From Rhizomucor pusillus (Eukaryota > Mucoromycota > Mucoromycetes > Mucorales > Lichtheimiaceae), in the NCBI GenBank assembly GCA_900175165.2, contig FWWN02000663.1, positions 67,693 through 131,692 on the forward strand: a stretch of DNA of 64,000 nucleotides, written 5' to 3'. Each line of letters begins with the position of its first letter. Within the stretch, counting starts at the first letter, position 1. Shown here piece after piece: positions 23,301 through 35,057 of the stretch. The position numbers and the translations under genes were made by a program. The notes under the pieces were generated by a model, which was given only the letters and a program-made list of their open reading frames with translations, was not told the origin of the DNA and searched no databases.

Positions 23301-26300
23301 AGCGCTCGACAACAGGATCCACGATCTTTGGAAAGAATCGGTATGAGTATTTGTAAATGAGATAACCTCTACTAACAGCTTCCGCTCTGCTCACCTCACG
23401 GATAGATTGCGCAATAGCTTGCAGAACCCATCGTTTGGATGCGGGCTGCGATGAGAACAAAGCAATCTGCGGATTAAATGTAATATAAGGGGCAATGTTC
23501 GGCAAAGCAATTGCCGGTTCTTCGACTCCAACCATTCTGCCAGTCTCGAGTGAAGCTCCTGGCAAGATGGTATTTGCAGCGGGAGAGCGGCCAGGCATCG
23601 CTCCGCTGGTACCACGTGCCAGCATCTCTGCCAAAGCATTTCGACCAGCAAGCTGCTTTGGCTGTCTATCCTTGAGGATCGAAGTTGCCGTGATATCTAT
23701 GGCGCAATTGTTGATGAGCATATATTGATTAATCTCGCTTTAACTTCACATACCTTCTAGTTCAATCGACAAACTCTTGCACAGAACCTCGATCTCAAAC
23801 TTGAGGTTCAGCTTCAGCTCGGCATGATGATACAACTCCACCAGGAGTTTGAGAATAGCCATGAGCCATGGATTTGGCGGCTTAAATACAATACTCTTGC
23901 TGCATTGCTCCAGAACTTTGCAAACGAACGGAATAACGACAATTAGTCTGTTGCTGTCATATCCTTCAAGCAAAAGATCCTAATTTAAATATGGTTAGAG
24001 CTATTGCATGCAATGTAAACCCGTTTTGTACGCACTTTAAAAGCGATATTTTTGTGTCGGATTGGTTTGTTCCTGGCCAGAGTCATTCCACCAAGCCATG
24101 AACCAAGATTCTTCAACAGACCTCGGTCTTGTGAGGAGGTCACAGTTTTTTCTGAATTTAAAAGTATTTGTATGTTTAGGTATGTTTCCCGTAGGACATG
24201 CTGATATAGCAGCCTGCTATCCACAGCATCGAGTAGTAGCAAGTATAATTCATGATAATTGGGTTCAAGACTTGCACGCTTCACAACCAAGTAGTTGCTG
24301 AACCATTGGAAGGCCGACTTGTCCAGGAGTTTCACCAACTCTGCTGTCTTGTCTTCCAAATTATTCCTGGCAATATTATTGATGATAAATAGAATTTTGT
24401 CTTGCACATTCTCGGCAGGTGCCTCATATTTGATTTCCTCCTCGGACGTCGGAAGAGGAGGAGCATGCAGCGATGTGAACGCTGTATGTTCGACATTTTG
24501 CTGGGTTGTGGCTGCTCCGGGAACATCCATTTGTTGCGCCGGATATGGAGAAGCATCTTTGGACATTTCTTCGGTTTGCTGTTGCGCACCGGACTGCAAT
24601 GCCGCGTTAATCACTCTGGCTAATTCCGGACTGGCTTGTTGTAAGTGTGGAATTTGTAACAAGTGTGCACAGTATTGGGGCCATTCAGGCAAACGAGATT
24701 GGAACTGTTGCAAAGCCTGTAAGCCGAAACTGAACATTTTAGAACCGGGTGGATTTCGTAGCGCGTCTAGTACACAGCGTAATGCGATTCCAAGAGGCAC
24801 ATAAGACACCAAATGATGCTGCACAAGCAAGCCGAACAAAATACTTGTGATAGACAGCTCCTTTTCAGGATACTTTGGGAAAAAGTGGTACTCGTCGAAA
24901 AGATTGTGAATCATACATGCAAAGACATCTTGCTCGTGAGGATTTTTTGACTGGCTGAATATCTTGAGTTTCTCTATCATTTGGTCGATGGACATCTCGC
25001 CACTGTAGATACGCTCGTAGTAGGAATTCGCTTCCTCTTCGACGTCTGGTTTGAAAGATACTTCCGCATTCGCCGATGCCATATCCGATGTCGATCGTAT
25101 ATTCATCAACTTTGGATACGTTTGCAGACAAACTGACTGTGCTTCTTTCAACAATTCTGCGTTTTCCGGCGTCATGGGACTAGGGGGAAATTAATAACCA
25201 TTGCTAAAAGCAGAAACACTGGATACCAACCTTTCTGATAGCAATTTGAGGAAAATGCTGATGATTTCAGGAGATAGCGGCACAGTTGTTGGTGGAGAAT
25301 TCGTTTCTTGTCGGGATACTTCTGCTGCTACCTTTTGGCTGAGGAATTCTAAACATGCTCGAACAAAGACATCCTTGTGCTCCACGATCTTATCTTGCAA
25401 CCATTTCTCCAAGTTCAAGAATTCACGACGAGATGCTAAAGCTGCTAAATCGATCGCGAAAAAGAACGGCTGCATGTCGAGGAACTGGGACAAAAGCTGG
25501 CAAAAAACAAAGTCAGTTGCCGTGACCACGCTCAAATGAACTGCTATTAATTACCTTGAGCTCATGAGCAATATCGAGGATTCGAGACAGACTAGTTGCA
25601 TCGTTGCCATACATCTCGAAAATGCTCTTGGTCAGGAATTCAGGATTGACTTGCCACAGCTTGGTAAGAACGAATGCGCTTCCAGCATTGCCTCCAAGGT
25701 ATAATAGCAGTAATCGTCCAAGCAAGTCCTTTTGGTAATTGCTCTTCAGAGTCTTTTTGTGGCTGTCAGCAAGATGATATCTAATCAAAATGACTCGCAA
25801 GCACTCACTTGTATCTGAACGAAGCCAAGGAATACCAATTCTGGGCATTTTCCAATCATCATCTCGACGAATATTTTGACATCTTCAGCGACGGCGGTGT
25901 CAGAAAGATCAACGACGCATTGTATAAGATCAAGCGAGTTGAGCTGTTCATTGACGAGCTGAGAAGCCATTGCGCGGACATGAGCGTTGGAATTAGCGAA
26001 ATCCTCGAGTTCCACGACTTTCTGTTGCGAGCATGCAACGAGGCTTATTTTATCTGGGGAGGCGTTGGTCATCTGGTATAAGGCGCTCAATTGGCCTTTT
26101 AGATTATGCCATTTCCCAAAGAATTTGTTGGCGGGGAAGTTTTCGGACCCCTAGGATGGAACACGCGTCAGCTAGAGTACATCGCCAAGACTACATACCA
26201 CACGTTACCTTTGGAGAAGCTTTCCAAGCTCGAACAAGTATTTCGAGCCCTTTAGCATCGTAAAGGAAGAAGTGTGCATAATCCAAATGTTCGATGACTC

Positions 26301-27656
26301 TTTCCCAGTTCAAGTTAGGATTCTACACAATGCAGGTTTAGTAAGGAAACATCCATTGCAGCTGCTGGTCATAACTTACCACGTCTTTGATTACTGCCAC
26401 AAAATTCTCAACGTTCCAATTCGATTCTGACGAAGTTCCGTTGCCAACGCCGGTCATGTTGGTATACGTTCTCGCCATACATCCAAGCGCGATAGCTACA
26501 TCTTCTTCCGCGATCTCCTTATTGAGAGTGGACAGTAATTCTCGCAGTGATTCCTGGGAACTGCAGCATTCATAACCAGCCTCAAGCATCTTTTTGCTCA
26601 AGAGATTCTCGCTGCCGTCAGTGCTGTCACCCCTAATGAATTCTGTGAGTTCCATTAATGATATGGAATGGCACTCGTTGAGTACTAACTCTGTCATTGT
26701 GGATGGCGCAGTCAGCTTCTGTGTAGTTTCTTCGTTGGAAGGGGCGTGTGCTGCTTGCGTTGTCAAGCTTTGGTTATTTGTAGATGCGAGCTTCGATGAA
26801 CTAGACACTTTGGCCTTATTAATCGCGTTGGTGCACCACTGGTGTAGTTTTTCTGGTAAGATCCTTGTACTGTTTAAGGCTTCTGCCGCTTCCTGTAGTG
26901 ATCTGGATACTAGACGTTCGGCTACAATGATGAGAAGCAGCAGATGAGCAATCTGGAGCGCATGGCAGCATATGCAGCGTGTGTATGCGTGCGTGATTAC
27001 CTTGTTCCGCAATAGGCTGTCTAGCTGTCGAGAGTAACGACGATGCTAATACGAATGTTTCAAGTGCGTCAAAGCCAAGCTTAGTAAATAACTCGTCGAG
27101 TTCAAGTCGTGCTGCGGAAGGTGTTGAAGCGAAAGCTGCGAGAGTGTCTCCAAAGTTGGTGAACTGTTCTAACTTTCCGCTGTCTGAGAGGCTGCCGACG
27201 TTGTCTTTAAGTAAGAGAAAGGGAGGTCGAGCAGCTAAATCTTCAGTCGTTTCTTGCTTGTATAGTTCCGTGAGGAGAAAACGAACTAGATGTTGGCGAA
27301 TGTCTTCTCCGTGAGATTTAATTAACTAGAAAGCAAAGGGCAAAGAAGAAAGAAATTAATGTCAAAAGCCGTGGAGGGGAGGAGTGCCCGCGTGTCACGC
27401 CGTCACCATGCCCTCCTCAGGAATCACGTCACACCCTTCCAGCTATCCATGCAGTGCTATCAACTATACTTACAGACTGAACCTCTAATGAGATCTTGGA
27501 CAGGTTCTCTTGAGTTGCTGTTGATGCTAACAGTGTAATTTGAGCTTTGACTATGCGAGTGAGGCCGGGTAACTGGGGCTTCTTTGGTTTCTGCGGTACG
27601 GTAGACGAGAGCAGACTGGGTGTAATTGAGGTGTTGAATTCAGATTCGTTGCTCAT
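20310..27656 (-). CDS. CDC39: CCR4-NOT complex scaffold subunit NOT1
   Basis: Very large scaffold of the CCR4-NOT deadenylase, which shortens mRNA poly(A) tails and represses translation in the cytoplasm and P-bodies. About 15 exons start at [20 protein letters not shown] and end [13 protein letters not shown]. Domains run in family order. N-terminal HEAT-like repeats lie at about 27.6-25.2 kb and the tristetraprolin-binding-type region ([20 protein letters not shown]) at about 25.0-24.6. The CAF1-binding MIF4G follows ([20 protein letters not shown], then [20 protein letters not shown]) at about 24.4-23.75. Next is a DUF3819/CAF40-binding part at about 23.7-22.9. The conserved NOT1 C-terminus holds [40 protein letters not shown] and [20 protein letters not shown] at about 21.2-20.3. 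The largest exon is about 23050-21330. The product is about 2,000 residues. Inner splice borders were not all set individually. Confidence 0.95.
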
Positions 27657-28600
27657 GTTTACTGTTTATCCAGCATGTTGTGATCGTGCAGAATGAACTT
27701 GTAGGTACTCGGATCGTGCAAAGATCTCGATCGTAAAAGACAGAAATGGAGTTGCCTGTGCAGATATTACGCGTGCTCGTTTTCGTAGCTGATTTTGAAA
27801 AAAGCCAGCGCCCGGACGGCGGCAAAGAAAAACATTGAAACGTCTAGTTCCATGCTGCCTCGGCAACAGCAACAGGTTTTATTTATAAATGGTAACGCGG
27901 TGGCCAAGTGTACAACGATTACATCGATATATCATCTTGAATATTTCTGCAATATGTAATTGTAATACAACGTAAAGCGAGCTCAATGTGATTTCTAAAC
28001 GACACACAGGAATTGTGCTGGTCTGGTGCCTATTAGTCTGTACAGGCGTCAGAACCTGTACAAAGCAGGCTGAGACAGAGATCTGACAGTGTGCAGTTAT
28101 CCTTTGAAACATGGGCAACACAAGGAAGAATAATCAGCCATTATTTTGCCACGAGAAGCCTTCAGCGGAAGAAATCATGAACTAGAGAACTTGCGCTAAA
28201 TCAAGTCTCGGTATGAAAAGCAATTAAACGCTAGAAAGCTCCGTATTTTACATCGATGGCTTGCTCTAACAACGGCAGAGCATGTACATCTAACTCGACC
28301 AGACAAAGGAAAGCATTACTGGAATCAAAAGCAAATTAGAAAAAGTCACCAATAGAAGACAAGGTACAACAAAAAGAGGGAAACGAAAACTCGGTTACTA
28401 AAAGATAGTACTGGGCAGCAGCTTAAATCAAAGGTCTGGAACCTGTGTAACATTTATATATCCATTCCATTTTGCAAATTGCTTGTTTCCTTCAGGGCAT
28501 TCATACGTTTCGTTTGTTCCTCGAAGAAAATCTATTTCCTTCCTTTCCCCCTTCCCCTTCCTTTGAAACGAGAGTGCATCCCCGCAGCCACAACAAGCAT
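27657..28600. other. Divergent intergenic region, no gene seen
   Basis: This is the 5' side of NOT1 (minus) and of the gene at 28601 (plus). An open frame continues upstream of 28601 to an ATG at 28472. It would add 43 residues of weak composition, so I preferred 28601. No other coding signal was found. Confidence 0.55.
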
Positions 28601-30708
28601 ATGGACAACAGTGGCGGCGATACCAAGTGCGCGGACTCTTCTTGTATTCCAGGACCTCCAAAGTCGACTGCCCGGCTAGTGACGGGCAGCCCATCTAACC
28701 AGATGGTTGCGATGCACAATCCGATCCAACTGGCTGCCATCTCGAACTATAAGCTTGCTCAGCTCACGTTCGCTCCGCCCGACCAAGACTCGATGAGGAA
28801 GACAGCCCTGGTGAAGAATATGCTGGAGGTCCTCTACGAGGATACGCCGCCTGAATGGCTGAGCCAAATGACTCGATGGGTCTTCTTCACGCCAGAGTAT
28901 GTAAAAGAATATCTTTGTCGGGGATGGCCACACTAAATCAATTATACCCACATTGCAGGTCCTTGAGTGATATGACGCAAGAGAAGCTGGAAGAGATTTT
29001 CGCGCAGTACGCACAGACCATCGAGGCCTTCCAACCGCTGGAAATGGACGACGACGATGACGACGACGACGCTGTAGTCGAAGCAGAAATGTGGGTGGAT
29101 GAGCCAGACGGATTGGACACTGAGCAACCGGACGCAAGCGCTTCATCGTCGTCCGAGCCATCTATCTTTTCCCAATTACAAGCAACCATGTCCGTCGATA
29201 CCATACTGAGACCTGATACCTCCATTGTTGAAAAACCATTACCCAAGCAGCCCACAGAAGATAAAAGTCAACCTAGTAATCAGGGTCGACGAAAGAGCCA
29301 AACCGCATCCTTGCGAAATAAGAATCGACTGAGCTGGACGAGCGACACTGGTGTGCTGCCGAGCAGTTCAATCGTGCAAAACATGGCGAGCGAATTGATG
29401 AACTTGTTCGATATGGAGTTCTCGGTAGATATCAAACTGAACACAGCGCCCAAACTGCCCGAGTTACCTTTCAAGAATTGCGGAAACACGGATGCAAGAA
29501 CGTCGAAACGATACTCCGTCGGCTCTCTGATGAATCTTATCCATACGTTTGAGACGTTCACCGTAGACGAAGATCCATTCAATGAGTATGCACAGAATAG
29601 AAACCGTACGTTGCAATTGGCTCCCCGGTTCATGACTTTCCCACCGCCACCTTCCAACCCACCGCCATCTGAACGTCGCAACAGCAAGCGCAGATCCATG
29701 AGTTTCCCGCCTCCCACAGGTAACCAAACAACAACATCATCTAGCACGTCTGGATACGTGCCACCACAACGATCTTCATCCTTGAAATACCGCCATCTCC
29801 ATCCAGCAGCTGCAGCAACCGACGACTCCAAGCAAACCATCAAATCAAAAAGCACAGAATTCCTCGCAAGTCTCGCTCATGCAATGGGTGCCTCGAGCAA
29901 GAACGAAAACCCAGTATCTGAACGTGCAAATTTACTACGCAACAGGAGCGATCCCGGATTGAGCAAAAAGAAATCAATCATACGACTTGCCTCGCTGGTG
30001 AGAGGCAAGCAAAAGAAACAACAACAACGACAACAAGACAGCAATCAACCTGCACAATCGCCGACAGGCTCAGAAACAACCGAACCTTTTTTAACAACAC
30101 CTCGAAAGTCAATATCCTCTATCGTATCAACATCTTCAGGCTGGTCCTCTACATCTGAAGTACTCGTAGCTCAAAGAACAGTGCATGCAATCGACCTGAA
30201 TAAACCCTTGCCTAGCTTGCAAGACTTGTCAGAGGACAGGACATTAAAGAGACGTAGCTACACCGTAGCCCGTCCTATCATTGTGAAAGCCCAAGATTTA
30301 CGACGAGCTCGATCGCTGGGGCATCGATACCCAGCCAACCGGAATAAGCGACGATCATCTCTGTTGATGGAGAAGACAGCATCCAAGCGGAGAAGTTTGC
30401 AGCAACAAAGACAATCAACCAACGATGATGCAAAGCAACAGCGGCAGGGTGGAGCAAACTTGTCACGTTCCAAATCAGCGTTTATAAAGATTGGAAACGG
30501 GCTGAAATCGCGCCGGCGCACGCTTAAAAGAAAGTCCATGGACCTCAGGTCTTGTCAACTGGAACAGGATGGATTCAATAATACCCTTGCACAGGCGATC
30601 GATCAAGTAGATGGAGAGCAGCAACAACAACAAGAACAACAAACTAGCACCACTTTTGTTCGAAGAATGGCCACTTTGGGTCGTCGAATGCGTTTACAAC
30701 GTGTATAG
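28601..30708 (+). CDS. Unrecognised basic Ser/Arg-rich protein with many RRxS-type motifs
   Basis: Two exons, 28601-28896 and 28959-30708, give 681 residues. I do not recognise the family. Residues about 30-140 look ordered, with MRKTALVKNMLEVLYEDTPP, LSQMTRWVFFTPESLSDM and LEEIFAQYAQTIEAFQPLEM, followed by an eight-residue Asp run. The rest is disordered and strongly basic. Arg/Lys-directed serine sites recur: RRKSQ, SKRYSVGS, RRNSKRRSMS, KKKSIIRLAS, LKRRSYTV, RRARSLGH, KRRSSLL, SKRRSLQ, RSKSAF and RRRTLKRKSMD. These fit AGC-kinase or 14-3-3-type sites, so a regulated scaffold or adaptor is plausible, but that is inference. The C-terminus is Gln-rich and then basic. Confidence 0.75.
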
Positions 30709-30797
30709 TCTCGTCTTTTCTTTTCTCACACTTTTACTTCCACTTTCTTTCTATTTTCATTACTTTATTCCCCTTCATCCTTCGTGTGTTTTTCTAG

Positions 30798-31103
30798 CTA
30801 GCAAATTACAGAGCCGAATTGTTCTTGCGGCAATTTTATAGAATAGTGTGCTGGAACAATGTAAACGGATCCAGTGCAATCCTCGCCTGTCCACAACCCG
30901 CAATGTGTTTCTCCTACGTTTTGTACTTTGGCTGCCGGGAACTGTTTGGGATAAGCTGTGCATCGATGATCGCCGCTAAGTCGTCCGGAACGGAATTTTT
31001 CATCTTGGTCGCGAAGAATAACACCAGCATGAGGTTGACCGAACAGAGCAGATACCGTGGTTGTTAATATAAGGGAACAAAGCAGCGCCAACAGCAGTAG
31101 CAT
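30798..31103 (-). CDS. Small secreted protein, unrecognised
   Basis: Intronless, 101 residues from the ATG at 31103. An upstream in-frame GTG is not used. The first ~23 residues (MLLLLALLCSLILTTTVSAL) are a clear signal peptide with a probable cleavage after VSA. The mature part of about 78 residues has four cysteines, the last at the very C-terminus (QFGSVIC), compatible with two disulfides. It includes HCGLWTGEDCTGSVYIVPAH. No family is recognised. The size and cysteine pattern fit a cell-wall or secreted effector-like protein, but the sequence alone does not show a role. Its stop is about 90 bp from the stop of the upstream convergent gene. Confidence 0.65.
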   Translation of the reverse strand: MLLLLALLCSLILTTTVSALFGQPHAGVILRDQDEKFRSGRLSGDHRCTAYPKQFPAAKVQNVGETHCGLWTGEDCTGSVYIVPAHYSIKLPQEQFGSVIC

Positions 31104-31292
31104 GGTGATATACACGTTTTGGAAGGGGAAAAAGGGGGGAAGAAATCAATGTTCTTTAGAATATTATGTTAGGGTAAGCAGTAGACCCTTGCAATTTATA
31201 TATGTAAAAACAAAAATGCGAATATATAGATAGACAAATGGACAAGAAGGAGAAAGTGTGTAAATGGGGGAAAAGTATTAGTTTTTTCTTTT

Positions 31293-32879
31293 TTACGATT
31301 GCTTGCCTGCAGCAAGCCACGACTTGAACTTTTGGATCTGGTCTAGCACAGCGGGTTTGCTGGTGCCGCCCGGTGCAGTGCGGTTATCGATGCTAGTCTT
31401 GAAGCTCCAGACTTGGCTCACATCGTCCTCGAAGGCTGGATGGAGTTTCTTGAGATCAGCGGGCTGGAGCTCGTGCAGGGAGATGCCCCTGTCTTCAGCC
31501 GTCTTGACAGCGGCGCCGGAGATGTGATGGGTTTCTCGGAATGGCACGCCCTTGCGAACAAGATATTCGGCCAAATCAGTGGCGAGCATGTCTGAACTGA
31601 GACTGGATTCCATGCGTTCGGGAAGAATCTAATTGACTATCGTTTAGAGAGTTGTTTTCTTAACACGACTGTTGTCTCCACTTACAGTCATTGTGCTAAT
31701 AACACCAGCGGTGATTTGCAAAGAGCCGGAAAGTGTATCCACTGCATCGAACATCGGTTCCTTATCTTCCTGAAGATCCTTGTTATACGTGCTGGGGACA
31801 CCCTTATAGGACATCAAGAAACCTGACATCTGGAGATCCCATTTTTTTGTTAATCAAATGAACGTAAATGCAATCTATCAGCTTTGATCCTTACACTGCC
31901 AAAGACACGGCCGGATTTGCCACGGAGCAACTCTAAACTGTCAGGGTTCTTCTTTTGAGGCATTAAGCTTGAGCCGGTGCTGTAGGCGTCGGCCAACTTT
32001 ACAAAACCAAATTCGCTGCTAGAGTAGATGATAAGGTCTTCGGCGATACGCGAGATGTGGGTCATAGTCAAGCTGGCCCAGAACAGAAACTCGGCCACAA
32101 AGTCGCGGTCGCTGACGGCACACAGCGAGTTGTAAATAAGATCCTTGAAGCCAAGTTGCTCGCGCAAGAATTCGCGGTCGATGCCAAAAGCGTGTCCAGC
32201 AAGCGCTCCGCATCCAAGAGGCAATACATTGATGCGTTCAATGAGTTGAGCAAGTCGCTCTGCGTCGGATTGCAAAAACGTAGCGTATGACAGCAAGAGA
32301 TGGGACCATCGGATAGGTTGAGCACGCTGTTTGTTGATTAATGTTAAGAAACGAGAAACTTGCAAATATGTAACTTTTTCTTTTTACCTGCAAATGGGTG
32401 TAGCCCGGCATCATGACCTCGATTTCCTTTTCTGCGCGGTTGACAATGACGGAAATCAGTTCTTTCAGATAGCCTTGAATCTTTGAAGCTTCCTCGCGCA
32501 GCCAAATACGCATGTCAGTAGCAACCTGGTCGTTGCGGCTGCGACCAGTGTGAAGCTTGCCAGCCAAAGGACCAATGAGTTCGCCCAATCGTCGCTCATT
32601 AGCAGTGTGAATGTCCTCGTCCCCGGGCTTCAACTGGAAGGTGCCAGCCTCCCATTCCTCCAAGACCTTTTGAAGACCATCGACGAGTTTGTCGCACTCC
32701 TCGGAGGTGATAATACCGTTCTTTGCGAGGGCTCTGCTGTATGCGATGGAACCTGTCACGTCGGCAGCATACATCCGCTTGTCAAAGTTGATAGATGCAT
32801 TGAAAGCGTCCATCAAGGGATCGACGGCACCGGTGAATCGGCCACCCCAAAGCTTCTTTTGTTCGCTGCCAGCGCTCAT
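31293..32879 (-). CDS. ARG4: Argininosuccinate lyase
   Basis: Last step of arginine synthesis: splits argininosuccinate into arginine and fumarate, as a cytosolic homotetramer. Exons read 32879-32388, 32326-31895, 31829-31686 and 31628-31293, all phase 0, giving 467 residues as in other lyases. The start [20 protein letters not shown] has the family KLWGGRF motif. [20 protein letters not shown] and [20 protein letters not shown] carry active-site residues, and [20 protein letters not shown] the catalytic His region. The fumarase/aspartase-superfamily signature is [20 protein letters not shown] with its catalytic-loop serine. The end is [11 protein letters not shown]. Nothing is missing, so it should be active. 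Confidence 0.97.
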
Positions 32880-33270
32880 TTTTCTTGAAATATAAGAAAT
32901 AATAATAAGAAAGAGAGAGAACTGTCAAAATTCGAAAATTATATGAAACACGATCCTGGTCGGTGACTCATCGTCCGTGTCAAATAGATCTAAAACTCTA
33001 AAGTCCGCATCCCCGCACGATCAGACAGAGACAGACAGGAACCATTAACTTACAAATCCGGAGACCTTCCTTTACGAGACTGGCTGACAACTGGCAACAG
33101 AAATATGCAGTAAAAAAAAAAAAAAAACAATGGATACCAGCATTAACTTGAACAAAGAAGGATATATGTGGGCTCCGTGGATCCGGAAATCTTGCTCCAT
33201 TGTCTAGCGATGTTACTGAAAATTTTTAAAAACTCATGCTTCGAGAAGAAGGAAATTTTACACAGCAAAG
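32880..33270. promoter_or_regulatory. Divergent promoter region ARG4 / small gene
   Basis: 391 bp between divergent starts. It contains a 17-base poly-A run at 33112-33128. TGACTCAT-like sequence (tgactcatcg at about 32963) resembles the Gcn4/CPC1 amino-acid-control site TGACTC, and this fits an arginine gene. The site is seen directly, while its use is inferred. Confidence 0.45.
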
Positions 33271-33765
33271 ATGAACGTCAAACCTATAATCCAACGCGAT
33301 CGATTTATCCCAGCGCAGCTTCGTCAAGACGACGCGGACCCGTCCAAGCTTACGGTGCAACTGAGAGCGAAACATGTGTAAGCATATATATCATGTTTCC
33401 GTATATGATACATATATACGCTAATGCACGATGTAAAATTATTCTCTAGTACTGTTTCGATGTGGCTAACTGCAGACGAAGCATTGTATCAGTCAAGCGA
33501 ATTAGATCCTAGCAAACATTCGAAGTACGCAAGTGTCATGACCGGGACCATGATCAATATCGCCAACGATCTGCCAGAGGGAGTAGTGATAAATTTCGGT
33601 AGTGGCAACAAGGAATTCGGTGGCTCAATTGGCGAAAAAAGGAAGAAGGAGGCTACCACCAGCCACGGATCTGGCGAAGCTCAAGACGTTGACGACGACG
33701 ATAATAGACGACAACAACAGCCTAAAAAGAAGATCAAGAGAGAAGATAACCGATCCAGTTTCTAA
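33271..33765 (+). CDS. Small probable nuclear protein, unrecognised
   Basis: Exons 33271-33377 and 33450-33765 join in phase 2 to give 140 residues. The N-terminal half looks ordered and conserved-like (MNVKPIIQRDRFIPAQLRQD, LTVQLRAKHV, ANDLPEGVVINFGSGNKEFG). The C-terminal third is charged, with an Asp run and a bipartite-style basic cluster (PKKKIKRE) that suggests nuclear import. I do not recognise a family. The start is the first ATG in a good context (caaagATGAAC). A tiny chromatin- or transcription-complex subunit would fit, but this is a guess. Confidence 0.65.
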
Positions 33766-35057
33766 CAAGAAGCGGCGGCGCCCGACGATCGCTCTTTACA
33801 GCCTTTCTTTTTTGTTTCTTCGCTTGGGCCGCGGTTTCAAAACACAGCAACGCACGCGACATTCGTCACTTTATCAATCGAAGCCATTGAATGCATACAA
33901 TATATTTTGGAAATAGACTATCTCAACAATGTCATGTTTAAAGAAAAATTCCAAGTTTTACATTCTTTGATGCTCAACTATTCTGCGTGGAGAATGAGCG
34001 CTTTCGGACGATGCTCCCCGCGCACTACTATTGAGAAAGATATGCAATCCGCGGGGTGGACATGATCATCACAGAAACGCAAGAGGGAGATTGACTATAG
34101 CAGCTGCAGCTATAGCAAATCCTATCGGCTGATATAGGATGCATATCAGGCCTTGTTAAGGCAATGTGCAACAATGGATCACCGTGGCTTGCCATCGCGT
34201 GAGACTTTTCAAGCTTGGTGGCCGCTGGGGTTCCCCTTGGACTGGGTGCATCGTCTTTTGGCAGCTTTTACCACCGATCAAGTGATGTCACGCAGTCAGG
34301 GCAACGTAGCAGTAGACCCGTGCGTTTCTAAAGGTTAGTTTTATGAGAGCTGCTGCTGCTGCTGCTGAGAGATTTTCCATTTTAAACGACCGCGTTATCT
34401 GTAATGTTTCGCTTTGCGATATGCAGAGATAACAGGGAAAAAATTGCTACATGCAATAAAGGGCGTACAAGCACTTCCTGACGAAGAAGGCGATCATGTT
34501 ACATAGAGACAAAAACTGTACCTGCCTCCAAAAATGTCTTCTTTATAATGGGTTGCTAAACGACCTGCAGGGCTGATAAGGTGTCATTGTCAGAGACTCT
34601 GTTCGTGACAGTGTACTGCCGTTTCCTGTTTGCTTATCAGAACCTGCACATACGAGTATATTTGGATGTCACATGCACGCATACAAACATTCCTCCCATC
34701 CAAATTCATTCCAAGCTATACATTTACATCCTAAACATCAAATAAAGGCTTTGCCGTATTTTTTCGCAAAGAACAAAGGGAAACGTTTCGTGGCAACGAT
34801 TGGTGCGAGTAGCTTCGGAGCCGATAGGATGCGATCTCAGACATGTGCAATCCCGCCACTGGAAAAGAAAAATTTAAAAAATTAAACGGGTTTCCCTGTC
34901 GACGAGGGGCCCTAATCTACTTTACCTTTTCCGTTTCTTACAAACCCTTGTTGTGGGTTGGAAGCTTGCTTGCTTTACACGGTTGTTGCTGTGACTCTTA
35001 CCTTCTTTGTCACCAACTACCACCTCCACAGTTCCTACTCGAACTAGTTCTAGCAAC
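33766..35057. other. Intergenic region upstream of the purine transporter
   Basis: 1.3 kb without a supportable gene. A 186-bp open frame at 34153 has no splice or composition support. A cluster of short inverted repeats lies at 34095-34149 and is listed separately. A CTG run lies at about 34351-34368. The right end is the promoter and leader of the AzgA-type gene. Confidence 0.55.
34095..34149. repeat. Cluster of overlapping short inverted repeats
   Basis: Three perfect 7-bp inverted repeats lie within 55 bp: CTATAGC/GCTATAG (34095-34115), ATCCTAT/ATAGGAT (34119-34140) and CTGATAT/ATATCAG (34129-34149). The second and third share bases, so the hairpins exclude each other. The region is non-coding. 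The role is unknown and chance is possible. Confidence 0.5.

Noticed and set aside
30798..31115. Start of the secreted protein at 31115
   Set aside because: That codon is GTG. The ATG at 31103 begins the signal peptide directly.
34153..34338. 61-residue open frame upstream of the purine permease
   Set aside because: Short, no conserved look, no splice sites. It is consistent with chance.
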